NCBI GenBank assembly: GCA_025267735.1
Contig: CM046304.1
Location: 5,456,001-5,520,000 of the forward strand
From: Mactra quadrangularis
Taxonomy: Eukaryota > Mollusca > Bivalvia > Venerida > Mactridae
Reading direction: 5' to 3'
Length of the DNA stretch: 64,000 nt
In this document: positions 12,501-24,800 of the stretch, one piece after another
Layout of the letters: every line of letters starts with the position of its first letter
Numbering within the stretch: position 1 is the stretch's first letter
Program-made: the position numbers and the translations under genes
The notes under the pieces: generated by a model
Seen by the model: the letters and a program-made list of their open reading frames with translations, nothing else
Told to the model about the DNA's origin: nothing
The model's database searches: none

Positions 12501-15500
12501 CTTTATGGAACCTACGTTATTTCAGCCACATCCAGATCTTTGTTACAGTAAGTAGCATTCAGGAATTCTAGTTATCAGCGGAAATAAACAAACAGAGTAG
12601 GGTTCCAGGGGGTCGTTAGGGCCCTCGGTAGGTCAAGGGCATAGCCCTGGCCAGGGGTCTAGGGTACTGGAAGCCATTTCTGAGGGTATTAATAACAATA
12701 ATAATAATGATAATGATAATAATAATAACGACTGTATTTATTGTGGATAACATATTTGGTGTAAACCAATTTTCAATATGGTCCAAACGTTTCTTAAGAC
12801 ATTTAATTGGTGAGTAAATATAATAATAGGAAAATAGTAATTTCATCCATCGTAAAAAAAACAACTTTTTCTACGAAAAACAACTTTTCCTACGAAAACA
12901 ACAATTAGTCAGCCTCACGAAAACAACATTTATACGAAAACAAACATCAGTCAATCTCACGAAAACAACTTTTAAACGAAAGCAACAATCAATCAATCTC
13001 AAGAAAACAGCTTTTATACGAAAGCAACAATCAGCCAAACTCACGAAATCATTTTTTTTCTACGAAAACAACATTTATATGAAAACAACAATCAGTCAAT
13101 CACACGAAAATAACTTTGTTACGAAAACAACATTTATACGGAAAAAAAAACAATCTGACTGACGAAAACAACACTTATACGAAAACAACTTTTAAACGAA
13201 AGCAACAATCATTCAGTCTCACGAAAACAACCTATTCTACGAAAACAACTTTTATATGAAAACAACAATCAGTCAATCTCACGAAAACAACTTTTCCTAC
13301 TAAAGCAACAATCAGTCAATCTGGACATGTGTATTCCCCGGACCCACCTATGATTTTAAAGAAAATGGAACGATTACATGGACCCACCCCTTAACTTTCT
13401 TGTATAATAATGAATATCGCAAAGATTTTTACAAACGTTCAAACTTAGGAGTATTCTTTGATAATTTTTGCGCGTCTATTCTTTGTAGGAAATGGACACA
13501 CCTTTACTTCTTTATTCATGAATGGATCCTCATTAATAATACATTTGTTAAAAGCTAGGACAATGTTGAGTAAATAATAAGAGTGCATTTGAACAAAACT
13601 CTGGCCGCATAACTTCTTGTTTCCCTCGTATTGTTTTCTTGAGGCGACAAATGCTAGATGGCACCGATGATCACACGGTGTAAAGACGAATAGTACACGT
13701 TTGACAAGAAGGCTTTACGACGGCCTTACGATGCCCAAAATTGAGGTACGAATTCAACACGAAAATAAACCTTCGCAATGACTTCCGGAAATTTTTAAGC
13801 ATGCTAAAACTTTTGCGATCGCTCACGAATTTATCGCCGGTGCTAAACTTTAGCCGATGATCATACGATGGCAAAAGATGCCCTCACGAATGGTGCGATC
13901 TTATAACAATCAGATCCGAATTCAAACTTTTCTTATTCGTATGTCCATCCTGTGCTTATATCGGGACAGTGTGACGCCTACATTCCGAAATTGACACCAG
14001 ATGGATTTTCGAATATGGAATTTCGAATTGCACACGAAGATGGCCCCGAAATTGTCCGACAATCAATCAGCACCCGAAGCAAGTACGATTCCTACAGAAG
14101 GTCACGCGATCGCATCCGATCCACACACGTATCTTTCTGAATTTCATGCGATGGCATCCGATCTACTCACGAAGTCACCCCAAAGACGCAGATTTTTACA
14201 AAGTTGTAACGCGCAGGACATGCGAGGGCCACACGATGGGTATACGCCATCGTATTGTAAGTATGATGTGTTAGAATGTAGTCACGAACGCGTCACCTGA
14301 CTCCAGGTTCATGGTCCCTGGTTCAACGCTTACGTTTATCAATTCAGAAAATTTACAAAGATTTTAAAGGTTTCTTATTCATATGTCATAGACAATGGTC
14401 TGTCTCTAAGATTCATTATCAGGGTACTTTATTTTGGATTTTTTTCATAAGTAGTGCGTCACTTTTTCAGTAATAATTAAGCTAACAAATGTTCTTTCAT
14501 TTTTCCAAAAATAGACTTCGGACATGACGAATATTTGTACTCGATTTTCTGTTCGGGATCGTGAATATCCGAGTACTCGGATAGTTTAGACAGCTATCTC
14601 ATCAATAAAATATTTTGTGAAACAAAGTACATGTGTAGCTTGAATTTTATTCTCAGTACAATATGGGATCGGGAAGCGGGCTCGGGAGTGATAATTCTAG
14701 ATTTGTTTTCACATTTTAGCTAAAGGCTCTATACTAAACAGCGCGAAACGGAATGCCGAAGAATTTATTTTAAGAAATAAACCATACATTTAGAATAATG
14801 TATTTTTAATTAATAGAACACTGTAAGAATCAAAATGATGCAGAATATTCGTATACACATAAATAATACATGCGCACGTGTATCGAATATTCACATAACA
14901 CATAGCATAATGATAGAATGCTTCATTCAGCTTCCGAAGAAGAATTTCTGAAAGTCTGTTGTGGCGGAGATTTATTTGTAAAGATCATGAAACAGACATT
15001 ACTTATGTGAGAGAAAAACTCTTAACATAAAGTGTAGTTTATATAACTTTCAAGCAGTGAACAAAAGCCAGTTTGTGTGATGAAAATTTTGCGTTCGTCT
15101 CTCCATTGTTCTCAATCCTGTTGATATGGTTGTTTTGACCAGAACAAAAACTTCCGTATTGAAACTTTATCTCGCGTGAGATTAAGATCACAACTTTGTT
15201 TGTAAAGGTGTGTCATTTTAGACGTAACTAGATAAGGGGTGTGACCATTTATTGCAATGTCTTGTTAATAATGCCTTAGTACCTTTCCCCAAAATTTCAA
15301 AAATGCCCAAAATGCAAAAGTGCACCAAAACAAATTATTTTAAAGTTGTATTATTCATGCAGATTACCGGATATAGTTGACAACTTAATACAGTGTGAAA
15401 ATAAAACTTGCAAAACAAAATGGTTTCACAAGCAATGCTATAAAATCATTAATTTCGGAATTTTGTACCGAAACTTGCTCATTTAACGTATTTTATCATA

Positions 15501-16397
15501 TACATGTACATTCATAAAATATCAAGTTTTGCTTGAAATAACGTATAATATTAATTTAACAAGTTTTTTTTTTAAAGTTGTTTTCGCGGAAACAAGTTGT
15601 TTTCGCTATCTATCTTTACTTTTAAAAACACCTAGATTTATCATATCATTTTCTAACTGTCGTTGGACCATGGTAAAATCTTACAATAACGAGAAGGAAT
15701 TGTTTGTGAAGTGTATTTTAAGTCATTGTATTACTGTACTCCCAGTCTTGTTACTTTTAGTGACATTATTATTGACATTTATATATACATGTACTTTCCT
15801 CTAAATATCAAATTTCAAGAAAGAAGAAACATCCTTTGCTTGGGCGAGTTTTGGGGGAGCGTACACCATGTTCGCCCGCCCCTCATGGGTCCGCTAATGA
15901 GTAGATACTGACGTATAACTTACACCAACTATAATAATTAATGCATGTCATATTTTCATAGTTTCACAGTTTGAAGACAGTTTTCATACATGACTAATGA
16001 ATATATCTCCATATAGAAGTTTTAATGGTTTAATCGTGGATGTAAAATGTCAAGAAATAAAATCATATCATTTTGTTATAACTTCCAAGGCCGAATCCAG
16101 GATTTTGCAGAATAACACAACATATTGATAATAAAAAACCTACATAACCATTACATCTATGTTAACACAAAGGCGAGCAAAGCGAGCCCCAAGAAATGTT
16201 TTAGGGCTTTAGACTACTTAAAAATTGTTAACAGTTATAAGAATACAATCATGGATGAGTATATTTTGGTAATTTCAGGGTAGGGTCAGGACCCCACTCT
16301 AGATTCGCCTATGACTTCACAGACTCCATGACAGTTGTTTCTTTCTATCTTTACAGATGACGTCAGAGGAGGCAGGATGTATCATAGAAGACCATGA
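9543..16397 (+). CDS. TIMP-like gene 2: intact single-domain metalloproteinase inhibitor
   Basis: Exons 9543-9654, 10516-10601, 11673-11784, 12446-12547 and 16357-16397 join in frame (phases 1, 0, 1, 1) to give 150 residues. Exon 1: signal peptide MATVTFLLLC...SSWA, then CTCAPTTDVDIYC, i.e. Cys1, Cys3 and a third Cys about ten residues on, as in TIMPs. Exon 2: a hydrophobic beta strand VVRVEVFG. Exon 3: STCGIF...LVAG. Exon 4: SNLCINF and PDLCYS, completing six cysteines. Exon 5 adds a short basic tail NDVRGGRMYHRRP. No second (C-terminal) TIMP domain is present, as in several invertebrate TIMPs. Expected role: secreted inhibitor of zinc metalloproteinases in extracellular matrix or haemolymph. 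Exon 5 is the least certain part. Reading through the exon 4 donor would add only SK and a stop. The start was chosen from the signal peptide and the match to gene 1. Confidence 0.85.
9685..9800. repeat. Fragment of palindromic MITE family A
   Basis: Words such as cattcggaactccttggcca and gacatatttagacgcca match one arm of the element at 34057-34372. It lies in intron 1 of TIMP-like 2. A similar decayed fragment is at 16733-16870. Confidence 0.5.
12690..12732. repeat. AAT/AATG microsatellite
   Basis: Short run of aataat and aatgat units in intron 4 of TIMP-like 2. Confidence 0.8.
12853..13325. repeat. Degenerate tandem repeat with acgaaaacaac and caatcagtcaatctc words
   Basis: Two short words alternate irregularly over about 470 bp inside intron 4 of TIMP-like 2. 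No ORF or known element is visible. Confidence 0.65.
13326..16356. other. Remainder of intron 4 of TIMP-like 2, no gene seen
   Basis: Mostly unique AT-rich DNA. 13.6-14.3 kb is richer in cacgaa and gatcgc words and looks like an old degenerate repeat. No splice-compatible exon with a recognisable domain was found. Confidence 0.4.
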
Positions 16398-16458
16398 TTT
16401 TGCGGAATGTGTCCTGACAGAATTACACGAAACAATTCATTAACCAGTGGTCTCAGAC

Positions 16459-16464
16459 AATAAA
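16459..16464 (+). promoter_or_regulatory. Poly(A) signal AATAAA of TIMP-like 2
   Basis: AATAAA 62 nt after the stop codon in exon 5, which supports exon 5 as the terminal exon. Confidence 0.55.
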
Positions 16465-17640
16465 ACTTTGAATACAAACTCCGTGTTAAACTCAAATCCT
16501 TTCAAAACCAAACTGAGATTTTTGACATCAAGACCGTTTGATAAGAGCATTACTTTCGGACACAGATTTTTAAAGTGATAATAATTATTTATGGTTAATG
16601 TTAAACAAATAAACGGTGTTAAGCATTACAATGTACTTTATTTTTGTTATTTTATTCTGAAGTAATGCCTTGAAATTGTATTTACAACAAAATGCGTAAT
16701 CTATTGTTGCTAATGACACGACGTTTACCATGCATTCGAAACTCTTTGGCCATCTGCTAGAAATAACCTCGGAAATATTTACTCGCCATTTTAGAATTTT
16801 GTGTCACATACCCAAACAAAATACCTTAACCGGTGTTGAAGTACACAAATCTACGATCGTTCAGACTGTGAGAATGAAAATCGTTTAAAGGCCATAAATA
16901 TTTAGAAAGCCTTATGTGATTTCGACAAGAACTATTTTGCATAACTGTGCATAACATAATTTCGCCTGTGCTGCGCCTCGCGTATGATGTAAAACCCATT
17001 ATGGTTATTATGATAACGGAAGGATTCGTGGTGGTCAAGCAAGAATATTGGTCTTGGGGCATACACAAGGCGAAGCACGAAATAGTTTATGCAAAATAGC
17101 TTTTGTCATAACGCACATGGCTTCGTAAACGCATTTTATGTTGTGTATGTTACTAGATATAATTCAGCGATCACTGATTCGTATTTCTTAAGATTTAAGG
17201 ACAGGAACGAGACATCAATCATCACCAAACTATCGCTGGTTTGTTTACTTTAAAAACGAATGGAGCGTTTAGTTTAGGATTGACACTACAGGATGTTTTA
17301 ATTTGTCTGAGGTTATTTGCAATGAATGACCAAGGACTTCCAAATGTAAACAACCCAAATCAAAACTTTTTAATGTATCCATAAAAGACGTAATGACATT
17401 TGCAAACTTGAATTAGAGATGTGTAGATATAAATATATGTCTACTAAATATATCATTGTGGTAGCATGCATGAAATGTCACGAAACTCATAAAACGGTTG
17501 ATAAATGTCCTTCAAGTTAATTAATGACAAATTATACGTATTCTCTGTACTAGGCACTGATTAAAAACAATGTTAATTGTACTTTAAAGTGTTTATTGCG
17601 AAACACTCAAATAAATCTAAATAAAAAAAAATAACGTTGA
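16465..17640. other. Intergenic DNA, no gene seen
   Basis: AT-rich sequence with a decayed MITE-A-like fragment (16733-16870). No exon with a recognisable domain. Confidence 0.4.
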
Positions 17641-19830
17641 TTAATTTTTGTCGCATTTAAATTTCAATGACCTTGAATACTGGCACAAATATATTCACAT
17701 AGAAAACCTAACACGAATATACACAATTAGAAAAGAGGAAATGATTTTTACACAAAAAGGGAAAAGCAAAATGACCAAAACTGGAACAAATGTACATGTA
17801 TACACAAAATCTAAAATCGGAGCTAACTATACACAAAAAAGAAAACTTGAGCAGATTTATACACAAAAAGAAAAACTTGAGCAAATATATACACAAAAAG
17901 GAAAATTTGAGCAAATGTATACACAAAATGGAAAATTTGAGCAAATGTATACACAAAATGGAAAACTGGCGCAGATGTGTACACAAAATGGAAAACTGGA
18001 GCAGATGTATACTCAAAATGGAAAACTGGCTCAAATGTATACACAAAATGGAAAACTGGAGCAAATGTATACACAAAATAGAAAACTGGAGCAAATGTAT
18101 ACACAAAAAAGAAAACTGGAGCAAATGTATACACAAAATAGAAAACTGGAGCAAATGTTAAACAAAAAAGAAAACTGGAGCAAATGTATGCACAAAATAG
18201 AAAACTGGAGCAAATGTATACACATAATAGAAAACTAGAGCAAATGGATGCACAAAATAGAAAACTGGAGCAAATGTATACACATAATAGAAAACTAGAG
18301 CAAATGTATACACAAAATAGAAAACTGGAGCAAATGTATACACAAAATGGAAAACTGGAGCAAATGTATACACAAAATAGAAAACTGGAGCAAATGTATA
18401 CACAAAATAGAAAACTGGAGCAAATGTATACACAAAATAGAAAACTGGAGCAATTGTATACACAAAATAGAAAACTGGAGCAAATGTATACACAAAATAG
18501 AAATCTGGAGCAAATGTATGCACAAAATAGAAAACTGGAGCAAATTTGTACACATAATAGAAAACTAGAGCAAATGTATACGCAAAATAGAAAACTGGAG
18601 CAAATGTGTACACATAATAGAAAACTAGAGCAAATGTATACGCAAAATAGAAAACTGGAGCAAATGGGTACACATGATAGAAAACTAGAGCAAATGTGTA
18701 CACATAATAGAAAACTAGAGCAAATGTATACGCAAAATAGAAAACTGGAGCAAATATGTACACATAATAGTAAACTAGAGCAAATGTATACGCAAAATAA
18801 AAAACTGGAGCAAATGTGTACACATGATAGAAAACTAGAGCAAATGTGTACACATAATACATGTAGAAAACTAGAGCAAATGTATACGCAAAATAGAAAA
18901 CTGGAGCAAATGTGTACACATAATAGAAAACAAGATCAAATGTATACACAAAATAGAAAACTAGAGCAAATGTGTACACATAATAGAAAACTGGAGCAAA
19001 TGTATACACAAAATAGAAAACTAGAGCAAATGTATACACAAAATAGAAAACTAGAGCAAATGTATACACGAAATAGAAAACTGGAGCAAATGTATACACA
19101 AAATAGAAAACTAGAGCAAATGTATACACAAAATAGAAAACTAGAGCAAATGTATAGACAAAATAGAAAACTGGAGCAAATGTATACACAAAATAGAAAA
19201 CTAGAGCAAATGTATAGACAAAATAGAAAACTAGAGCAAATGTATACACAAAATAGAAAACTAGAGCAAATGTATACGCAAAATAGAAAACTGGAGCAAA
19301 TGTATACACAAAATAGAAAACTAGAGCAAATGTATACGCAAAATAGAAAACTGGAGCAAATGTGTACACATAATAGAAGACAAGAGCAAATGTATACACA
19401 AAATAGAAAACTAGATCAAATGTATACACAATATGGAAAACCGGAGCCAATGAACGCTCATTTAGTAAACGGGGAACAAATGCAAATACAAAAGGGAAAA
19501 CTAGTCGAATGTAATCACAATAAGGAAAACTTGAACAAATACATTCACGGAAAGGAACACTAAAACAAATGTGTGCACGAAATGAAAAACTGGAACAATT
19601 ATATGCAAAAAATGGAAAGCTGGAGTATTTGTACACAAAATGGAAATTTGGATCAAATGCACACACTTAAAATTAACCGGGAACAAATGCATACATAAAA
19701 AGGAAAACTGGTCATATGTGTACACAAAAAGGAAAACTAGAACACATGTATAAACAAATGGAAAACTTCAACCGATGTATTCATAGAAAGGAAAACTGGG
19801 TCAAATGCATGCACAAAAATAAAATAAAAA
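17640..19830. repeat. Minisatellite of 30-bp units
   Basis: About 70 units of the type caaatgtatacacaaaatag + aaaactggag, exact in length apart from a few indels near the left edge and near 18860. The centre is homogeneous and both edges decay. Between 18540 and 19000 units alternate between a tgtacacataatag and a tgtatacgcaaaatag version, giving a 60-bp higher-order repeat. Because 30 is a multiple of 3 and the unit lacks stops in several frames, long ORFs appear on both strands. The + frame would encode a decapeptide repeat KLEQMYTQNR. I see no promoter, intron or domain to support real coding. Confidence 0.9.
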
Positions 19831-21880
19831 GTTTTTCTATCCCTCTGAACTTTTCATTGTACTTTTATAAGCGTAGATAATAACCTAAGTTAAGGAGTTT
19901 CAACTTTTGTTTTTGTTGATATTTAATTATATAAAAATGTTAAATGTATAAAATAATCATGGAGATTTATAAGTTATCATAACAATTAAATGTTAAGGTA
20001 TTCCTTGCCTATATCAATCAATGGTACACACTCATAGAATTGAAATATTGTATTATATGCTGGGTTTATTACCAGATTGTATAGGTCATATTACGGCGAT
20101 CAGTAATCCTAATCACCATTCCTGCATTCTATAAATAGACGGTGAAGATATCACCTCTATACTAAGACGCGCAACCGTCTCAAAATTCGGCGTTTGGTAC
20201 GCAACAGAATAAAGTGCGGCGGATGAAGACAAAATCGTTGCATTTTTCGTTTTTTGACAGACTCGTTGTTGAAATGTAAAATAAATGATCACTCATAGCT
20301 ACAGGATCATAAATCCATCTATACAAAGTACTTTTAAACCTCTGTAGGTATAGGTGCATAGTTAAACCGTGTAACCTAGTTTCGATTTCAAATTACTGTG
20401 AATAGAATGACAGGTGTAAACACGTTATGACGAAGGTTTAACAACCGGTTTAAAAGTTTAATTTAATGAGGTTAGTTGGTTGGATAGTCAAATTTTATTG
20501 AGTAGACACAAAATTCATACTATTTTTGTTCAGTATACTTGAAGGGGGAAATTTATAGAATGTAAACATTGCCACGTGTTTTCAGGTAAATGAACAGTTT
20601 TACCCGTGATGCGCGGCGTCTCCGTACAAAGGTCAGTCAGACCGTTTGTGTACAGAATGCCATTCCTGGAAATGCTAAATCTCTTCGTTTAGTTGATAAC
20701 CAGTTTCTAGGCGCATACTTCCGTAAATGACTGGAAACTGCCCTACATTATTAATCGCCGGTGGTAGGACGGAGAATGGTGGTAGAAATTATTTCATAAC
20801 CAACACTAGAGATTATCTCGACCGGGAATCGAACCCTTAAGTGTCAAAATGTAATAACGATTGATAGTATCAGCCAATTGGATCTCATTAGTAATTGTCA
20901 GAAACAAATTCAAAAGAATGCAAAAAAATCAAACATGTTTTTAATTTTACATATTAGCGAAAAAATTAGCTTTGAAATGGAACTTGAAAACCTTAAACTA
21001 TAAAGAGAAATGAATTGCCTTGACTGTATCAATTACAAATAATTTATCAACTCTTTGATGCACATTTAATTGGTAACTACGGAGCCCCATAAGTGACATT
21101 TTATTTTTTATTTTAACGATTATTTCGCTTCTACGAAATATTTTTTTTCTTTTAAACGAAAAGTTTTTTTTTCGTTTAAACAAAATATTATTCCATATAA
21201 AGAAATACAAATGTGAGGTTTCGTTAAAACATAATAATGTTTCGTCAAAACGAAATAATATCATGTTAAAACAAAATGATAGTGGAATGAAAAAAAGTAT
21301 TTCGAGATGTCACTCTAGGGATATCGTATGAACGTTTTTAATTGGTTACATCAGAATGATTATTCATCACGATTAAATAGTTATTTAAACAATTGATTTA
21401 ATCAGCAGTTATTCCGAGCGAACTCTTCATTACAGAAGGTATGTGCATTTTTTAGAATTTGTTTAATTCCAAAATTTGAGTATGTTTTCACAACAAAAGT
21501 TTTCATGTTAATTAGAGTATAACCTCAGCACACTTAATAGTATTTTAGTACAAAATCTTCTGCAAAAACATTCGAAAAGATATTTTAATGAACTTCGGAT
21601 TCTTTATAAATTATTTTTACGCAAACTCATGAATACATGTACATTCTTTTCAATTGTGTCACTAAATTTTGTAATATAATTTAGATTATTATGAGGAATT
21701 ATTCATTAATTTAAGAAATAACATGCATTTTTCTATAATTAATTGTAGAATTTATTTTGAACTATTTAAAAAAAGGCTCAAATGACTTTTTATTTCTATT
21801 TCTTGGTTGATTGTGAATCGGATTATCCGAAATTCAGGATTTGTCCAAATACTGTGTTACATGTATTTGGTTTATTACAG
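19831..21880. other. Intergenic DNA with one SINE, no gene seen
   Basis: 20610-20850 is a diverged reverse-strand SINE A copy. 21090-21260 is rich in cgaaa/tttcg words. 21500-21780 is AT-rich and probably contains the leader exon or promoter of TIMP-like 3, which I could not place. Confidence 0.4.
20610..20850 (-). repeat. SINE family A, diverged copy
   Basis: Reverse strand: box B-like gggttcgattccc, then the family-specific words gtagggcagt and aagtatgcgcct. The tail end is altered. Confidence 0.6.
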
Positions 21881-21889
21881 ACGATCAGA

Positions 21890-24800
21890 ATGAAAGTTTA
21901 TATTGGAGTGTTGTTGTTGTTGGCGATGACGTCATATTGTATGTCATGTTCGTGTTATCCGGAGACATCGACAGAGAAATTCTGCAACAGAGATTTTGGT
22001 ATGTACGATACTTAGATTTCTAAATTCTGAATTTGGTTGTATATAATTATTTCAATTTTATAATTTTATTTCACAAAATGCATTGCAATTATTATAGAAA
22101 TATTAAAGTGGTAAAAGTGATTACATTCAGAATCAAATTAATGTCAAAACTATGTATGTTTGAATATCATAATTTCGGTAAAAATGATAGTTTCCATTGC
22201 AACAATAACCAATCCACTGAACATTTTCATTTCTTCTTATTGTTTTCAATCATAATTGGATAACCGGTATATTAAGATCAAGGCATGCATTTTGAATTTA
22301 AATCTCAACTTCAAAATTCTTAGTGAGCATATGCCATAGTTTTTTATAGTAAACATGTTCTTTTTTTGTTCAGAATACCTTTATTTTGTTTTTAGTTTCT
22401 TAATGACTTCATGACTTCATATAAACATCATTTCAGTGTTTTACAATTTCAGTAGTACCGCCCCATCAGTATTGTCAGTACTTTGATTGGAAAGAGTTGG
22501 TACTTTATGTTTTGTCATAAAATAGTGAATTATTTATCCGCCCGGCTAGCTCAGTTGGTAGTATGCAAGTCTACATATCGAGAGGTTGTGGGTTTGATTC
22601 CCGGGCGGGGCATACTGTCGTGGAGCTTGGTTATAGAATAATTTATACGACCATTCTCCTTCCTACTAATGATTCTTAACTAGGTAGGGCAGTTGTCAGT
22701 CACTAACGAAAGTATGAGCTCATAGTTAATTAACTGCTAAATCCAGAAATTTAGTCTTTCAAGGAAACAGTGAGTAGTTTGACTGACCGCTGTTATATGA
22801 CATTTACAATGTGTTGCTACGGCGTTAAACCCAACAAAACAAACAAACTTAGATTTGATCAAAGTACCGATAGTACTGATGAGACGGTGCTACTGAAATC
22901 GTAAACTGTAACTAAGACGCTACACACTTTAAAAACGTACAGAGTGTGCTGTTTCTTAGGTATGCGGGTTTTAAAAAATGTGCGATAATCGAGTTATCCT
23001 TATTAATAATAATCGCAGTGTGAAAGATTTATTAACTACAGTCTATTTTAGAAACAAAATCGCACCGAGGATGCTCACTCTCTCGGACTGTAGCGTGTCC
23101 AATTACATAAAACGCTACAGAACGTTACATAACGATACATTCGGAACTCCTCGGCCATTCGCTGCGATTAATCTGATCTAATACACAAATATGCGATCGT
23201 TAAGGCAATGAGTGATGTTTCAAAATTTACGGACTAAAAACGAAACATCACTCAATGCCTAAACGACCTTATATTTGTTTACTTCGACACCGGTAGTTTC
23301 AAAAAAGCGTCTAAATATGTCCGAGATTATTAGCAGCAAATGGCCGAGGAGTTCCGAAAGTATCGTTACGGAACGTTCTGTAACGTTCGCGGTAACTGAA
23401 CTCACTACGGATATCATAACGTTAACGATATTGCCTAAGTAATTCGCGTGTGATTTTGCAGTATTTTCTGAATCGGAATGACTCTGTTTTGTTCCTAAGA
23501 GTTAATTCAAATAGCTGAAACTACTGATTGTCAATGCATCCTTTCACTTAAATAACAAGCACTGATTTTCCAATAAACATTCTTAAAATCAGTTACTTAT
23601 TAGAATGAGTAAGCACCTTATGTTATGTCATAAACTAGTGAAATAGTATAACGATATGGAAATCAAAGCGCGGATAGCACTGTTAGACATGAGGTTTTGG
23701 TTTTGATTCTTATCGTCTGCTTGTTAACGCGTAATGCGGACTATATTAATTGCAGTGGTAATTATCCCTTTATTTCCGCGCGCACAATCGAATGTAATCG
23801 TCCGCGACTAATTTTATGGGGATTTGCCACAGTCCACGACTAAACATGGGGAAACCCCATGTAAAAAAATACGTTGACGTTCGGTTGTATATTTTGACCC
23901 ACACTGATTGCAAAAGATCCGTGGTATAGCGGGTATCATGGTTATTATTTCAGTTTTTATTTCAGGAGCTATTATACAAGTTCGAGGACTATGGGGTGTG
24001 TTTGGAGAAACACGAGTGTATCGTATACGTCGGGTTCACACTTGGCATTCAAGGGTAATAAGTATTCAGTGATTTGTCATCGTCGGCAACCACAGCTCTT
24101 CCTTCGGTTACACACCATACGTACCGTGGGCAATTTGACTGACAAATTATCATGACATGAATATGCATGAGAAAGGGGAGACTAATCTTCTTCCAGTGAA
24201 ATCGCCTGTTAACAATTTAATACTCTTTAATAACAATGTCGTCATCCTGGGATTTTCTTACTTAGAATAGAAACCAACGCATTTTGAACGGAAAACCAAA
24301 CCTTAGATATAAATCGTAATTTCATTGGCCAGTTTTCATAAATGGCTTTCTTGGGGAATCATTGACACGTCCTCATCAATTATTCATGATTACAAGGTTT
24401 TCCTAACTTTACAGTCCTCGGTATTAACTTATCATAGCGAAGTAATGTATCGTGTGTTAACCGACGATAGTGTTTTGTAGAGAATTTTAAAAATGTGAGG
24501 GACCCGTGGCCCCATTGGTCAGAATTGTTTGGAAACGTTTCAAACTTACTAAGTAATAACGGAAACAGCTAGACATTTTTGTTCTATGGTGATATTCTTA
24601 TTTGTACACATGTTATCAAATTTTCTTCCAAAGGCATGCGGTAGCAAGAAAATGTATTTACAAGAAAACGCTTGAACGCGTGAATGGAATAATTGCACGT
24701 TTTAGGCAAAACACTAGTACTAATTGTAAATACAATGTCTTCATTATGTATCAAAAATCGTCGTGGTTTCAGTTTTCTTCTTTTTAAAAAAAGATGTAAA

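Noticed and set aside
18158..19666. Longest ORF of the window (502 codons, - strand) and its + strand partner of 459 codons
   Set aside because: Both are generated by the 30-bp minisatellite, whose unit has no stop in several frames. No signal, domain or splice context supports a gene.
22541..22612. Functional tRNA gene
   Set aside because: Box A and B are good, but the anticodon arm does not pair and the sequence continues into a SINE body repeated elsewhere in the window. The same applies at 34739, 41806 and 28768.
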